A stretch of DNA of 11,330 bases from CAYOVG01 sp964407285 (GTDB lineage Bacteria > Desulfobacterota > Syntrophobacteria > Syntrophobacterales > Syntrophobacteraceae): the NCBI GenBank assembly GCA_964407285.1, contig CAYOVG010000238.1, forward strand, positions 1-11,330, written 5' to 3'. Below, one piece after another: positions 1 through 7,956 of the stretch. Within the stretch, counting starts at the first letter, position 1; every line of letters begins with the position of its first letter. Both the position numbers and the translations under genes were made by a program. Under the pieces are notes generated by a model, which saw only the letters and a list, made by a program, of their open reading frames with translations, made no database searches and was not told the DNA's origin.

Positions 1-578
1 ACAGGTGCTCCAAATGCGGCGAGGGAACGGTGGAGATGCGCCGGGGAGTCGAGTTGGGCCACACGTTCAAACTGGGGACCAAGTACACCGATCCCAAATC
101 CATGGATGTCGGTTACCTGGACACCGATGGGGAACAGCATCGCGTGATCATGGGGTGCTACGGCATCGGCGTGGAACGACTCGTGGCGGCTGTCGTCGAG
201 CGTTGCAACGACGCGTCCGGAATCGTCTGGCCTATCTCGGTCGCCCCGTTCGAAGTGCTCGTTACGGCCATCGGCCGGGAGCAGGATGTGATGACGACAA
301 TCGAGAGTATTTACGCCCGGTTGAGCGAGCGCTTCGAGGTCCTGTTCGACGACCGTGACGAATCGCCCGGCGTGAAGTTCAAGGATGCCGACCTGCTCGG
401 GGTTCCCATCCGAGTGGTGGTCAGCCGACGGCTCATGAAGACCAATGAAGTCGAAATCAAGGTGCGAAAAACCGGAGAGGTCATAATTTGCCCCCGGGAC
501 GCCCTGGAATCCACTCTTGAAAAGATAAGGGCGGACCTGCAACCCTCTCTGGAGGGACAACCCTATATGCCCGAATAA
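1..578 (+). CDS. proS: Prolyl-tRNA synthetase, bacterial type, C-terminal part (5' end outside window)
   Basis: Class II aminoacyl-tRNA synthetase that charges tRNA-Pro with proline in the cytoplasm. Only about the last 191 codons are present; the first complete codon starts at base 3 and the stop is TAA at 576-578. The visible part opens with a CSKCG motif, then RRGVELGHTFKLGTKY and GCYGIGVERLVAAVVE. These are the final part of the catalytic core of bacterial ProS downstream of its editing insertion, including class II motif 3 with its Arg. From about base 237 the anticodon-binding alpha/beta domain follows (VAPFEVLVTAI, DDRDESPGVKFKDADLLGVP, RVVVSRR), and the protein ends normally with no extension. 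The frame is intact and the gene is ordinary. rlmB starts 7 bases after the stop, so the two are probably co-transcribed. Assignment rests on recognised family motifs. Confidence 0.96.
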   Translation, partial: RCSKCGEGTVEMRRGVELGHTFKLGTKYTDPKSMDVGYLDTDGEQHRVIMGCYGIGVERLVAAVVERCNDASGIVWPISVAPFEVLVTAIGREQDVMTTIESIYARLSERFEVLFDDRDESPGVKFKDADLLGVPIRVVVSRRLMKTNEVEIKVRKTGEVIICPRDALESTLEKIRADLQPSLEGQPYMPE

Positions 579-585
579 CAGATGC

Positions 586-1347
586 ATGAGAAGAGAAACC
601 CGTAAGACATCGACATCCGGAATCTGGATATCCGGCGTGAATCAGGTGACGGAGGCGATCAGGGGCGAAGGGGGGCGGATACGGGAGATCGTACTGGCGC
701 GCTCCGGACAGAGAGTGCTGGAACTGGCTGAGGAAAGCGGACGAAGGGGTATCCCGGTCCGCTATGAATCTCGCGATACTCTCGCCGCTCTGGTGGGGCA
801 CCCACGCCATCAAGGGGTGGCCGCTCTCCTGGAGGAATTTATCTATACTCCCTTCGATGTTCTTCTGAGCAGGCCTCCGGGGGAAATAGAGCCTCTTGTC
901 GCTCTCGATTCCATCCAGGACCCGCAAAATTTCGGGGCCATACTGCGTAGCTCCTGCTTTCTCGGCGCGAAGGCCGTTTTGATCCCCAAAGACCGCTCCG
1001 TGAAGGTCACCGATACGGTTATCAGGGTCGCGGCGGGCGCCGCGGCCCATCTGCCGGTGGTCGAGGTCACCAACCTCGTGAGGGCGATGGAGGATCTCAA
1101 GAAAGCCGGCCTGTGGATAGCCGGACTGGATGTGGAAGGTTCCCGGTCCATTTACGAGGTTGACCTTTCGGCGCCTCTCGCCCTCGTTGTGGGGAACGAG
1201 CAGAAGGGCTTGCGCCCTCTTGTGCGCAAGCAATGCGACATGCTTGTGAGGATTCCCGGCCATGGGCCGCTGGAATCGCTCAATGCGGCGACGGCGTGCG
1301 CCGTCGCTATTGCTGAAGCGCAGCGTCAAAGGCAGACGGCAAGGTAG
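586..1347 (+). CDS. rlmB: 23S rRNA (guanosine-2'-O-)-methyltransferase RlmB-like, SpoU/TrmH family
   Basis: SPOUT-class, S-adenosylmethionine-dependent 2'-O-ribose methyltransferase. RlmB methylates a guanosine of 23S rRNA (G2251 in E. coli). The 253 residues match the usual length of about 245. Residues about 12-85 form the L30e-like RNA-binding domain (WISGVNQVTEAIR, then HPRHQGVAAL). The knotted catalytic domain follows. Motif 1 is QNFGAILRSS with N115 and R121, motif 2 is VVGNEQKGL with E205, and motif 3 is IPGHGPLESLNAATA with S231 and N233. The ATG at 586 is the only sensible in-frame start after the proS stop. No strong Shine-Dalgarno sequence precedes it, so translation may be coupled to proS. 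TrmH-family paralogues with other RNA targets cannot be excluded, but the N-terminal domain and length favour RlmB. Confidence 0.9.
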   Translation: MRRETRKTSTSGIWISGVNQVTEAIRGEGGRIREIVLARSGQRVLELAEESGRRGIPVRYESRDTLAALVGHPRHQGVAALLEEFIYTPFDVLLSRPPGEIEPLVALDSIQDPQNFGAILRSSCFLGAKAVLIPKDRSVKVTDTVIRVAAGAAAHLPVVEVTNLVRAMEDLKKAGLWIAGLDVEGSRSIYEVDLSAPLALVVGNEQKGLRPLVRKQCDMLVRIPGHGPLESLNAATACAVAIAEAQRQRQTAR

Positions 1348-1369
1348 TTTGCGCGTTCGAATCGATCTC

Positions 1370-1385
1370 CATCCGCCTGCGGATG
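1370..1385. repeat. Short perfect inverted repeat in the rlmB-cheD intergenic gap
   Basis: CATCCGC and GCGGATG flank a 2-base centre (CT), giving a 7+2+7 palindrome 22 bases after the rlmB stop and about 50 bases before the cheD start. No T-tract follows, so it is not a standard rho-independent terminator. It could be an operator or a mild transcript hairpin separating the housekeeping genes from the signalling cluster. The structure is seen directly; the role is unknown. Confidence 0.4.
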
Positions 1386-1424
1386 AAAGTCCTTCAATTC
1401 ATAAGATCCACTACAGTGAAATCC

Positions 1425-1429
1425 GGAGG
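1425..1429 (+). promoter_or_regulatory. Ribosome binding site of the CheD-HDOD gene
   Basis: GGAGG lies 8 bases before the ATG at 1438 and fixes that start. The gap between rlmB and this gene (1348-1437) is the most likely place for a promoter of the signalling cluster, but I could not identify convincing -35/-10 boxes in it. Confidence 0.75.
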
Positions 1430-1437
1430 CGCCGTAT

Positions 1438-2781
1438 ATGGCCACCCATATTGTCACGCCCGGTGAGTTCTTCGTGACCGATGATTCTACCGCTGTGATA
1501 GAGACGTCCCTGGGTTCGTGCGTTGGAGTCGCCCTCTTCGATCCGGGAAAGAGAATAGGAAGCATGCTCCACGTTCTTCTTCCATCGGGGAGCGAGGAGA
1601 AGGAGAAAACCCTGCCGGCGCGCTTTGCCTCTTCCGGATTGCCGTTGTTGCTTTCGGAGATGGTGGGGCGCGGCGCGCGCAGGGAGAGGATCACCGCGGT
1701 CATGGCCGGCGGGGCGCTGATATTGACGGACAGGGCGTTGAGCCTGGAGATGAACATCGGAAAGAAGAACTCCGACATGGTGCGGCGGATTCTCGACGCC
1801 GAGAGAATACCCTTGCTGCATGAGGATGTCGGCGGCCATGTCGTTCGCCTGATGCGGTTCAAGCCGTCAACGGGCGAGACCGAGATCCATGTGATAGGGA
1901 AAAGCGGGCAGGTCGGCGCCCCGCCCTCCAGGAGCGGGGGCGAGATCGACCTGGGGGACCTCAAGATCAAGATCGACAAGCTCAAGCCTCTGCCCGAAAT
2001 AGCTCGCAAGATCATGCTTCGTGTTGAGTCTTCGGGCGTCACCCTCGCCGAACTGGAAAGGGATATCGTCAAGGATCAGGCGCTCACGGCGAATGTCCTC
2101 AAGATATGCAATTCGCCCTGGTACGGATTTCAGCAGCAGATATCGAGCATCAAACGGGCTCTCATGCGCATAGGCCTGGACACGCTGAAGAAAATTGTTC
2201 TAACCTCTTCCTTTCACAGTTATTACGATCGAAACATGCCGGGATACTCCACACGTAAGGGCGATTTGATGAAACACTCGGTATGCTGTGCTCTCGTCGC
2301 CGAACTGATAGCCGCTGAAAAGGGAGTAAAGGACACGGATGTGGCTTTCACCGCAGGATTGTTGCACGATATCGGAAAGGTGGTGCTGGACCAGTACGCA
2401 TTCGAGAAGTTCAACCTGATAGTGGATAGAGTGAATAACGGCTATACATCTTTCCTTGATGCGGAAAATCAAATGTTGGGGTATAACCATGCCGTTGTCG
2501 GAGGGCTGGTCGCAAGGGTGTGGAACCTTCCGGAAGTTTTGATAGACGCTATCTCACACCACCATGAACCCGAGAGGCATACCGCAAGCGCCGAAATAGT
2601 ATCCGCGGTGCACCTTGCCGACAGCATAAGCTCCATGTTCGGAGAGGGGTGCGGAGTAGACGCAATGGCGAATCGTATCCACCAGTTTGCGATTTCCACG
2701 CTCGATTTGCGCATCGGCGATGTTGAGCGCATCGTGGAGAAGCTTCCGGATGTAGTCAGAAGGCTGGAGGCTATCTGGTAA
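1438..2781 (+). CDS. CheD chemoreceptor glutamine deamidase fused to an HDOD domain
   Basis: A 447-residue two-domain cytoplasmic protein. Residues about 1-157 are CheD, which deamidates selected glutamines of chemoreceptors and works with CheR/CheB/CheC in adaptation. The signature ETSLGSCVGVALFD carries the expected catalytic Cys28, and His45 sits in GSMLHVLLP as in the family. GGA at 91-93 and the MNIGKKN stretch at 105-111 also fit. After a Gly/Ser/Pro linker (about 158-173), residues about 176-447 are an HDOD signalling domain: LKPLPEIARKIM, then LTANVLKICNSPWYG and IKRALMRIGLDTLKKIV. It contains an HD-type doublet H310-D311 in LLHDIGK and later ISHHHEPE. HDOD domains are usually regulatory, and whether this one binds metal or hydrolyses anything is unknown. 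cheR follows after 24 bases. Fusion of a deamidase to HDOD suggests that deamidation is linked to another signal, by inference. Both domain calls rest on clear motifs. Confidence 0.9.
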   Translation: MATHIVTPGEFFVTDDSTAVIETSLGSCVGVALFDPGKRIGSMLHVLLPSGSEEKEKTLPARFASSGLPLLLSEMVGRGARRERITAVMAGGALILTDRALSLEMNIGKKNSDMVRRILDAERIPLLHEDVGGHVVRLMRFKPSTGETEIHVIGKSGQVGAPPSRSGGEIDLGDLKIKIDKLKPLPEIARKIMLRVESSGVTLAELERDIVKDQALTANVLKICNSPWYGFQQQISSIKRALMRIGLDTLKKIVLTSSFHSYYDRNMPGYSTRKGDLMKHSVCCALVAELIAAEKGVKDTDVAFTAGLLHDIGKVVLDQYAFEKFNLIVDRVNNGYTSFLDAENQMLGYNHAVVGGLVARVWNLPEVLIDAISHHHEPERHTASAEIVSAVHLADSISSMFGEGCGVDAMANRIHQFAISTLDLRIGDVERIVEKLPDVVRRLEAIW

Positions 2782-2805
2782 TCCTCTCGATCCGGCAGGG
2801 ACCGT

Positions 2806-3720
2806 ATGGCTTGTGATAATGGTGATGAACAGGACGGGTGCTATCACTCCATAATAGAGAGACTGCGGGACAGGTATGGGGCGGATTTTTCCCTGTACAG
2901 GGAAAGCACGGTGAAAAGGCGTATGGGGAGGAGATTGTCCGCGACCGGTATGGGCTGTTACTGTGATTATCTTTCCGCGCTGGACAAAGATCCCGACGAA
3001 TGCGAGCGTCTCCTGCAGGACCTCACGATCAAGGTGAGCCGGTTTTTCAGGAATGGAGACGTTTTTGACGCATTGCGCGATGTAGTGTTTCCGAAGATAA
3101 CAAGAGAAAAGAAGCTGGACGGAGACAATACGATAAGAGTCTGGTCCGCTGGATGTTCGCACGGAGAGGAGGCCTACTCGGTTGCGATAACGCTCATGGA
3201 ATCACTGCGGCTGAACGGTGAATCCATCGAGGATTATCATGTTTCTATCTTCGGCACGGACATCGACGACGCGGTACTGGCGAAAGCGTCGATGGGCGAG
3301 TACTTTTCATGGGCTTTCAAAGAGACGGATGAGCAAATCCTTTCCGGGTATTTTACCGGGATGGAAGCGCCGAAGATGGGGCGCCACGGATTGTCGTCCC
3401 GTACCCTGACTGCTTACAGGGTTAACGAAGGCGTAAGAGGCCTCGTCCATTTCTGCCGTCATGATATCGCCTCCAGCGATCAGAAGTCTCCTTCCGCCGG
3501 GATCTTCACTAACTACGATGTGATACTGTGCCGCAACCTCCTGATCTATTTCTCCAGGCCGCTCCAGGATCGGGCGTTTTCGAACCTGGTGGGCTCGTTG
3601 AACCCTGGTGGCTACTTGGTGCTGGGCAAGGCGGAGGTCTGCTCCGAAGAGGCCAGAAAATGGCTGGTTCCCTTTGATGCTCATAAGAGAATCTATAGAA
3701 AGCCGAAGGATGCGCTATGA
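2806..3720 (+). CDS. cheR: CheR-type protein glutamate methyltransferase
   Basis: Cytoplasmic S-adenosylmethionine-dependent methyltransferase that esterifies glutamates, classically on the coiled coil of chemoreceptors. The protein has 304 residues, slightly above the usual 270-290. Residues about 12-85 form the helical N-terminal domain (STVKRRMGRRLS, then LLQDLTIKVSRFFRN, the family's hallmark before the catalytic domain). The SAM-binding motif is VWSAGCSHGEEAYSVAI around residues 112-128. A second motif, DVILCRNLLIYFS, starts at D238 and is typical of CheR, and the end LVLGKAE corresponds to the usual LG.SE strand. No TPR or other extension is present. A moderate AGGGA site precedes the ATG. 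The stop overlaps the kinase start by ATGA. With no MCP in the window, its substrate may be the neighbouring kinase (inference) or distant chemoreceptors. Confidence 0.93.
   Translation: MACDNGDEQDGCYHSIIERLRDRYGADFSLYRESTVKRRMGRRLSATGMGCYCDYLSALDKDPDECERLLQDLTIKVSRFFRNGDVFDALRDVVFPKITREKKLDGDNTIRVWSAGCSHGEEAYSVAITLMESLRLNGESIEDYHVSIFGTDIDDAVLAKASMGEYFSWAFKETDEQILSGYFTGMEAPKMGRHGLSSRTLTAYRVNEGVRGLVHFCRHDIASSDQKSPSAGIFTNYDVILCRNLLIYFSRPLQDRAFSNLVGSLNPGGYLVLGKAEVCSEEARKWLVPFDAHKRIYRKPKDAL
3717..3720 (+). other. ATGA stop/start overlap coupling cheR to the hybrid kinase
   Basis: The TGA of cheR shares bases with the ATG of the kinase gene. Such overlaps usually give translational coupling, which supports co-expression of the methyltransferase and the kinase in fixed proportion. 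Confidence 0.8.
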
Positions 3721-6700
3721 ACGCCGAATTGAGACACGAGAGAGCGAAACGGTCTTCCGGACTCACACTGAGTCAGAAATTGATTGTGCTTTTGCTCTTC
3801 TTCAGCATGGCCCCGATGATGATCGTGGCCGCTCTCAATTTCGGGAGGGCCAGTTATGAGTTGGTGGGAATGGCCCAGTACCAGTTGGAGTGCCTGTGCA
3901 AAGAGCGCAAGGCCAGTCTCCAGGCGCTTTTCCGCCACCTGGTGCTCAATACGGAGTTGTTGAGCGACAACCGGCTCCTCAAAGACGTGCTTGCCGAGTA
4001 CGGCAACGCTTACGAGAATGGCGGCGTCAAGGGAGGGGCCTTTCTTTCCGTCGATGCCCGGCATCGGCAGAGGATCAAGAGCCTGGTGCGCAACCATGGG
4101 TTTGAGGGGATGCTGTTCGTAAGCGCGAAGGGAGTCGTTCTTATGGCCGTGGGCTGCGAGTTCGACTCCGGAGCGGTGCTGTCCGGCGGGGGGTCCGCCG
4201 ACCGCTCCCTGATCCAGTGTTACAAACGGGCCCTCGATGGGGGAACGGTATTGACCGACCTGGAGGTGAACGCCGTTACCGGAGGAGCGGAAGCCTACAT
4301 CGGAGCTCCCGTTGTGTGCAATATCTCCCGACCCGGATTTGAGCCCGGGACCGTAATGGGAGTGGTTATCGCCGTTGTTCCCGTCACCCATCTGAACGAG
4401 GTAATGCAGCGAGATACCGGTCTCGGCCGTACGGGCGAAATCTTCGTGTTGGGAAAGGACCAGTTGATTCGCTCGGATGTTCGTGCTTTCGGGAAATCTC
4501 CGATACCTGCCGCTTCGGATGGAGCGGAAGTCATAAGGGAAGCTTTTGAAGGAAGACCGGGGGGTAGGGAGAGCGTCGTCGACTACCGCAACGTCCCCGT
4601 GAGCGTCGCCTGCAGCGCGGCCGAGATTCCCGGACTGGATTGGGTGATTCTGGCAAAGAAGGACCGGGAGGAAATACTCGGCCCGGCTTCCGATCTGCAA
4701 AAGCAAAGCATCATTATCGGCCTGTCCATTGGTGTCATCTCCATCCTGGCGGCCTTCGTCTTTACGAACGAAATCGTGGCGCCGCTGAAGCGAATGCGTG
4801 AGGCGGCAAACCGGATAGCCTCGGGGGACCTGGATACCCGTATAAGGATCGAGAGCGCCGGACACCTCGAGAAACTGGCCGATGCTTTCAACCGGATGGC
4901 TGAAAATCTCAGCGAATCGCGGCTGCAAATCCAGGAAGCCAATCGGTGTCTCGAACAGAAAGTGAATGAGCGGACAACGGAACTCATCAGCAGCACCGAG
5001 GATCTCAAGAAGACCAACCAGGTGCTGGAGGGTTACAGCAAGATTCTCAGCAGACTCAATACCACCCCCGACCTGGACCGCCTTATGGACTCCCTGGTCC
5101 ACGAACTGGCCATGCACTCCTCTTCCCAGGTGGCGGTGCTCTACCGGTTCAATGAGGATGACAACCGGTTGGAACCCGCCGCGGTCTACGGGGTTGACAG
5201 GGAACTCATAGCGTCGGGCTTCAAGCTGGGGTGCGGAATTCCCGGACAGGCGGCCGCGAGCAGGGAAATCGTTCTGCTCGAGAATATTCCCGAAGCCTAC
5301 CTGAAAATATGCGGCGGCAGTTTTGAAGGAGCGCCCCGAAATGTAGCGTGTTTGCCGATCTGTTTCGGGGATGACTGCCTGGGAGTCCTGGAGTTGGGCA
5401 GGATACGCGAGTATGACGATAGAGACTTGAAGCTTCTGAATGCCGTGATCAAGCAGTTGGGGATCGGAATCCATAATGCGCTCTCCTACGCCCGGCTCAA
5501 ACAGCTCTCGCGCGACCTGCAGGAGAAAAACGAGATTCTCGCCGGCCAGAATGAGGAGCTGCAGTCTCAGAATGAGGAGATACAGGCCCAGTCGGAGCAG
5601 CTCCAGGCTCAGGCCGAGGAACTCGAGGCCCAGGCCAGGGCGCTCGAGGAGACAACCCACATGGTTATGGAGGCCAACCGCCTTAAATCGGAGTTTGTCT
5701 CCAATATGTCCCATGAACTCCGGACGCCCCTAAACGCCATTCTCGGCATGACCAGGCTCATGGCAGGGCGCGCCAGCGGAGAGATAAGCGACAGGCAGGC
5801 TGAATACCTGAAAGTGATCGAACGCAACGGCGCCAGCCTCTTGAGCCTCATCAACGATATCCTGGATCTTTCCCGGATAGAGTCCGGAATGGTGGAAGTC
5901 GGCATCGCCGAGATTTCCGTCAAGAACTTCATCCACGATGTGGTCAACTCTTCACGTGCGTTGATAGAGGAGAAGGGGCTGGCGCTCAAAGTCGATGTGG
6001 CGGAAGGAATCGTCCTTTTCAGCGATGCGGACAAGTTGCGGCAAATCATTACGAACTTGCTCGCCAACTCGGTCAAGTTCACGGAGGCTGGAAGCATTTC
6101 CATATCGGCCCGGGAGGATGACTCGAACCGCGAAAGCGCAGTCTCGATCAGGATCGAGGACACGGGAATCGGGATTCCCAAAGACGCCATCGACTACATT
6201 TTCGATCCCTTTCGACAGGTGGACGGGTCGCTGACAAGGAAGTACGGGGGCAGCGGACTTGGTCTTCATATATGCAAGAAACTCATTGAACTCCTGGAAG
6301 GCAGCATCAGGGTGGAGAGCGAACCCGGCAGAGGGTCCACCTTTACCATCACGCTTCCCCGAGATGTCGCGGGACTAAGGATCGGCAGGGACGACTGGCG
6401 GGAAAGAGTCAAGGACGCTCTCGTATCGAGCATAGAGAAAACGGCGAACGACGCTTTGCAGAAGACGGTCCGGACTCAGGGGGGGGGAAGGAACATCCTG
6501 ATAGTCGATGACGATCCCATCGCCGTGCGAGAACTCAAGGTCGTATTGGAAAAGGGAAATTACGATCTCCGGGTTGCATTCGACGGCGTCCGGGGACTGG
6601 AGGAGATACGCAAACAAAGGCCGGACCTGGTTTTGCTGGATATGCGGATGCCGGGGCTGGACGGTGCGGGGATGCTCGATGAACTCAGCGGCGACGAGGA

Positions 6701-7280
6701 ACTCGCCGGCGTGCCGGTCATAGTGCTCACCGCGGGCGACCGGATGGAAAGCGACAGGAAAGGGTTGCCCGGAAATGTCAAGGACATCCTGATCAAAGGG
6801 CGGGTGGACCGGAATGTGCTCGTCGGCAAGATCGAAGAGACGCTCCAGAACGTGGCGCGTTGCGATTCCGGTGCGGGCGCGGTGAAAGGAGGACGGTTCA
6901 AGGTGCTGGTCGTGGAGGATGCTCCGGACAACATGGTGTTCATTACCGAGGCGCTGAAACTGTCGGGGTATACGATCTGCACGGCATGTGACGGGTTGAT
7001 GGCGGTGAGGATGGCTGCCGAGGAGAAACCCGACCTCATCCTGATGGATATCAATATACCGACTCTGAGTGGTTATGAAGCCGCAAGACAGATTAAGACG
7101 ACTGCCGGATTGCGGGACATTCCCATAATAGCCCTGACCGCCAGAGCCATGAAGGGAGACAGGGAAGAGATCATCGACGCCGGTTTTGAAGATTACCTCT
7201 CCAAACCCGTGCACCCCGACGACCTGCTCGCGAAAGTGGAGGAATGGCTTGCGAAAGGAATGCTTCAGACTGGACTTTGA
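3717..7280 (+). CDS. Membrane hybrid histidine kinase: Cache-like sensor, HAMP, GAF, HisKA, HATPase, two receivers
   Basis: A 1187-residue inner-membrane sensor kinase. TM1 spans about residues 21-42. A periplasmic domain follows at about 43-331, with Cache-like features (GRTGEIFVLGKDQLIRSDV, then VDYRNVPVSVAC and LDWVILAKKDREEIL). TM2 is about 332-351, followed by HAMP at about 352-405 (APLKRMREAANRIASGDLD). A coiled coil leads to a GAF domain at about 446-590. Five regular Gln/Glu heptads at 611-645 precede HisKA, with phosphoacceptor H666 in SHELRTPLNAI. HATPase_c covers about 769-881 (N box NLLANSVKF, G1 DTGIGIP, F box FDPFRQVD, G2 GGSGLGL). REC1 (about 926-1040) has VDDD, D975, LTAG and LIKG. 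REC2 (about 1061-1182) has VED, D1111, LTAR and SKP. All kinase and receiver residues look intact, so it should autophosphorylate and pass phosphate internally. The ligand is unknown. It is coupled to cheR upstream and followed by two degenerate response proteins. Confidence 0.94.
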   Translation: MNAELRHERAKRSSGLTLSQKLIVLLLFFSMAPMMIVAALNFGRASYELVGMAQYQLECLCKERKASLQALFRHLVLNTELLSDNRLLKDVLAEYGNAYENGGVKGGAFLSVDARHRQRIKSLVRNHGFEGMLFVSAKGVVLMAVGCEFDSGAVLSGGGSADRSLIQCYKRALDGGTVLTDLEVNAVTGGAEAYIGAPVVCNISRPGFEPGTVMGVVIAVVPVTHLNEVMQRDTGLGRTGEIFVLGKDQLIRSDVRAFGKSPIPAASDGAEVIREAFEGRPGGRESVVDYRNVPVSVACSAAEIPGLDWVILAKKDREEILGPASDLQKQSIIIGLSIGVISILAAFVFTNEIVAPLKRMREAANRIASGDLDTRIRIESAGHLEKLADAFNRMAENLSESRLQIQEANRCLEQKVNERTTELISSTEDLKKTNQVLEGYSKILSRLNTTPDLDRLMDSLVHELAMHSSSQVAVLYRFNEDDNRLEPAAVYGVDRELIASGFKLGCGIPGQAAASREIVLLENIPEAYLKICGGSFEGAPRNVACLPICFGDDCLGVLELGRIREYDDRDLKLLNAVIKQLGIGIHNALSYARLKQLSRDLQEKNEILAGQNEELQSQNEEIQAQSEQLQAQAEELEAQARALEETTHMVMEANRLKSEFVSNMSHELRTPLNAILGMTRLMAGRASGEISDRQAEYLKVIERNGASLLSLINDILDLSRIESGMVEVGIAEISVKNFIHDVVNSSRALIEEKGLALKVDVAEGIVLFSDADKLRQIITNLLANSVKFTEAGSISISAREDDSNRESAVSIRIEDTGIGIPKDAIDYIFDPFRQVDGSLTRKYGGSGLGLHICKKLIELLEGSIRVESEPGRGSTFTITLPRDVAGLRIGRDDWRERVKDALVSSIEKTANDALQKTVRTQGGGRNILIVDDDPIAVRELKVVLEKGNYDLRVAFDGVRGLEEIRKQRPDLVLLDMRMPGLDGAGMLDELSGDEELAGVPVIVLTAGDRMESDRKGLPGNVKDILIKGRVDRNVLVGKIEETLQNVARCDSGAGAVKGGRFKVLVVEDAPDNMVFITEALKLSGYTICTACDGLMAVRMAAEEKPDLILMDINIPTLSGYEAARQIKTTAGLRDIPIIALTARAMKGDREEIIDAGFEDYLSKPVHPDDLLAKVEEWLAKGMLQTGL
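5547..5651 (+). repeat. Five-heptad Gln/Glu-rich coiled-coil repeat within the kinase
   Basis: Residues 611-645 of the hybrid kinase form five consecutive seven-residue units of the form Q-x-E-E-[LI]-[QE]-[SA]; the third has Q at its fourth place and the last is more divergent. The Leu/Ile at fixed spacing predicts a continuous helix joining GAF to the HisKA hairpin, which would transmit rotation or bending to the kinase. The density of paired Gln/Glu recalls modifiable sites on chemoreceptor coiled coils and similar linkers near CheB/CheR-containing kinases. Confidence 0.75.
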
Positions 7281-7334
7281 ACGGAGAAGAGGCTTCAGCG
7301 GAAGATGCGCCGGGCCCGGGAGTGAGTGCATGGT

Positions 7335-7925
7335 ATGGCGACTATAATGGTGGTTGACGGCAACGAGGATGTCTCTTTCATTATATCGGAAGTGCTGAAG
7401 AGCTATTTGAATGCGAGGGTTATCGCCGTGGGAGACGGCGCGGAGTGCCTGGACCTGGTTGAGCGGGAACTGCCTGATGTCGTGATTCTGAACGGTCTGA
7501 TGTCCGGAATGGACGGCTTCGAGGTGTGCAAGAGAATAAAGAAAAATGAGAAGACGGGGGGAATTCCCGTCATCCTCATGGTTTCCGGAGCCGGAGACAA
7601 CAAGAGTAAAATGAGAGCCCTGGAATTAGGAGCGGACGACTATCTCGTTCAGCCGATCGATAATCTGGAACTGGTGATGCGTGTCAACGCGATGCTGAAG
7701 CTGAAACGCCTGACGCAGGGAAAGGCGATCGTCGCCGAATCCCGCCTGACGCCTAAAATTGCCCACCAGTTGCGTTCCCCTCTCAACAGCATCATTGGAA
7801 TGGCGGAGTTGCTGCAAAAACCTTTTTACGGTGAGTTGAACGAGAAGCAGCGGGAATTTGCCCAAATCATCGCCGGCAGCGGCAATCGCCTCCTGGAGAT
7901 GATCAATAAGCTGGCGGAGGAATGA
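7335..7925 (+). CDS. Degenerate receiver fused to a lone HisKA (DHp) hairpin, no ATPase domain
   Basis: A 196-residue protein if started at the ATG at 7335. An in-frame GTG at 7326 would add three residues; a GGGAG at 7318-7322 lies 3 bases from the GTG and 12 from the ATG, so the start is uncertain. Residues about 3-120 have a receiver fold (IMVVDGNED, then MDGFEVCKRIKKNEKTGGIP and ALELGADDYLVQPID). The phosphoacceptor position is Asn53 rather than Asp (VILNGLMSGMDG), the acidic pair is reduced to D8-G9, and the conserved Lys is Gln106; Ser84 is kept. Residues about 136-194 are a HisKA dimerisation hairpin with H144 in IAHQLRSPLNSIIGMAELL. The acidic residue normally following the His is Gln and the Thr is Ser. 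The protein stops just after the second helix, so no HATPase exists. It cannot be a self-sufficient kinase. It may act as a phosphotransfer partner, dimerisation partner or adaptor of the upstream kinase, by inference. Confidence 0.85.
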   Translation: MATIMVVDGNEDVSFIISEVLKSYLNARVIAVGDGAECLDLVERELPDVVILNGLMSGMDGFEVCKRIKKNEKTGGIPVILMVSGAGDNKSKMRALELGADDYLVQPIDNLELVMRVNAMLKLKRLTQGKAIVAESRLTPKIAHQLRSPLNSIIGMAELLQKPFYGELNEKQREFAQIIAGSGNRLLEMINKLAEE

Positions 7926-7956
7926 GAGATGCCCGGAGCAGGAGATTGAACCGCTC

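Noticed and set aside
481..1329. 282-codon minus-strand frame
   Set aside because: Antisense to rlmB and the end of proS, both identified by clear motifs on the + strand.
1343..1368. Possible sigma-28-like promoter (AGTTT element followed by a CGAT core)
   Set aside because: Only partial matches to both boxes and a spacer one base short; not enough to call.
3693..5714. 673-codon open frame on the minus strand
   Set aside because: It lies wholly antisense to cheR and the hybrid kinase, whose domains are unmistakable. Its translation shows no recognisable motif, and such antisense frames are common opposite GC-rich genes.
7310..7319. CCGGGCCCGG palindrome between the kinase and the receiver-HisKA gene
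   Set aside because: A 10-base self-complementary GC run is expected by chance at this composition and has no loop or T-tract.
6375..7331. 318-codon minus-strand frame
   Set aside because: Antisense to the two receiver domains of the kinase; Pro/His/Arg-rich shadow translation with no family motif.
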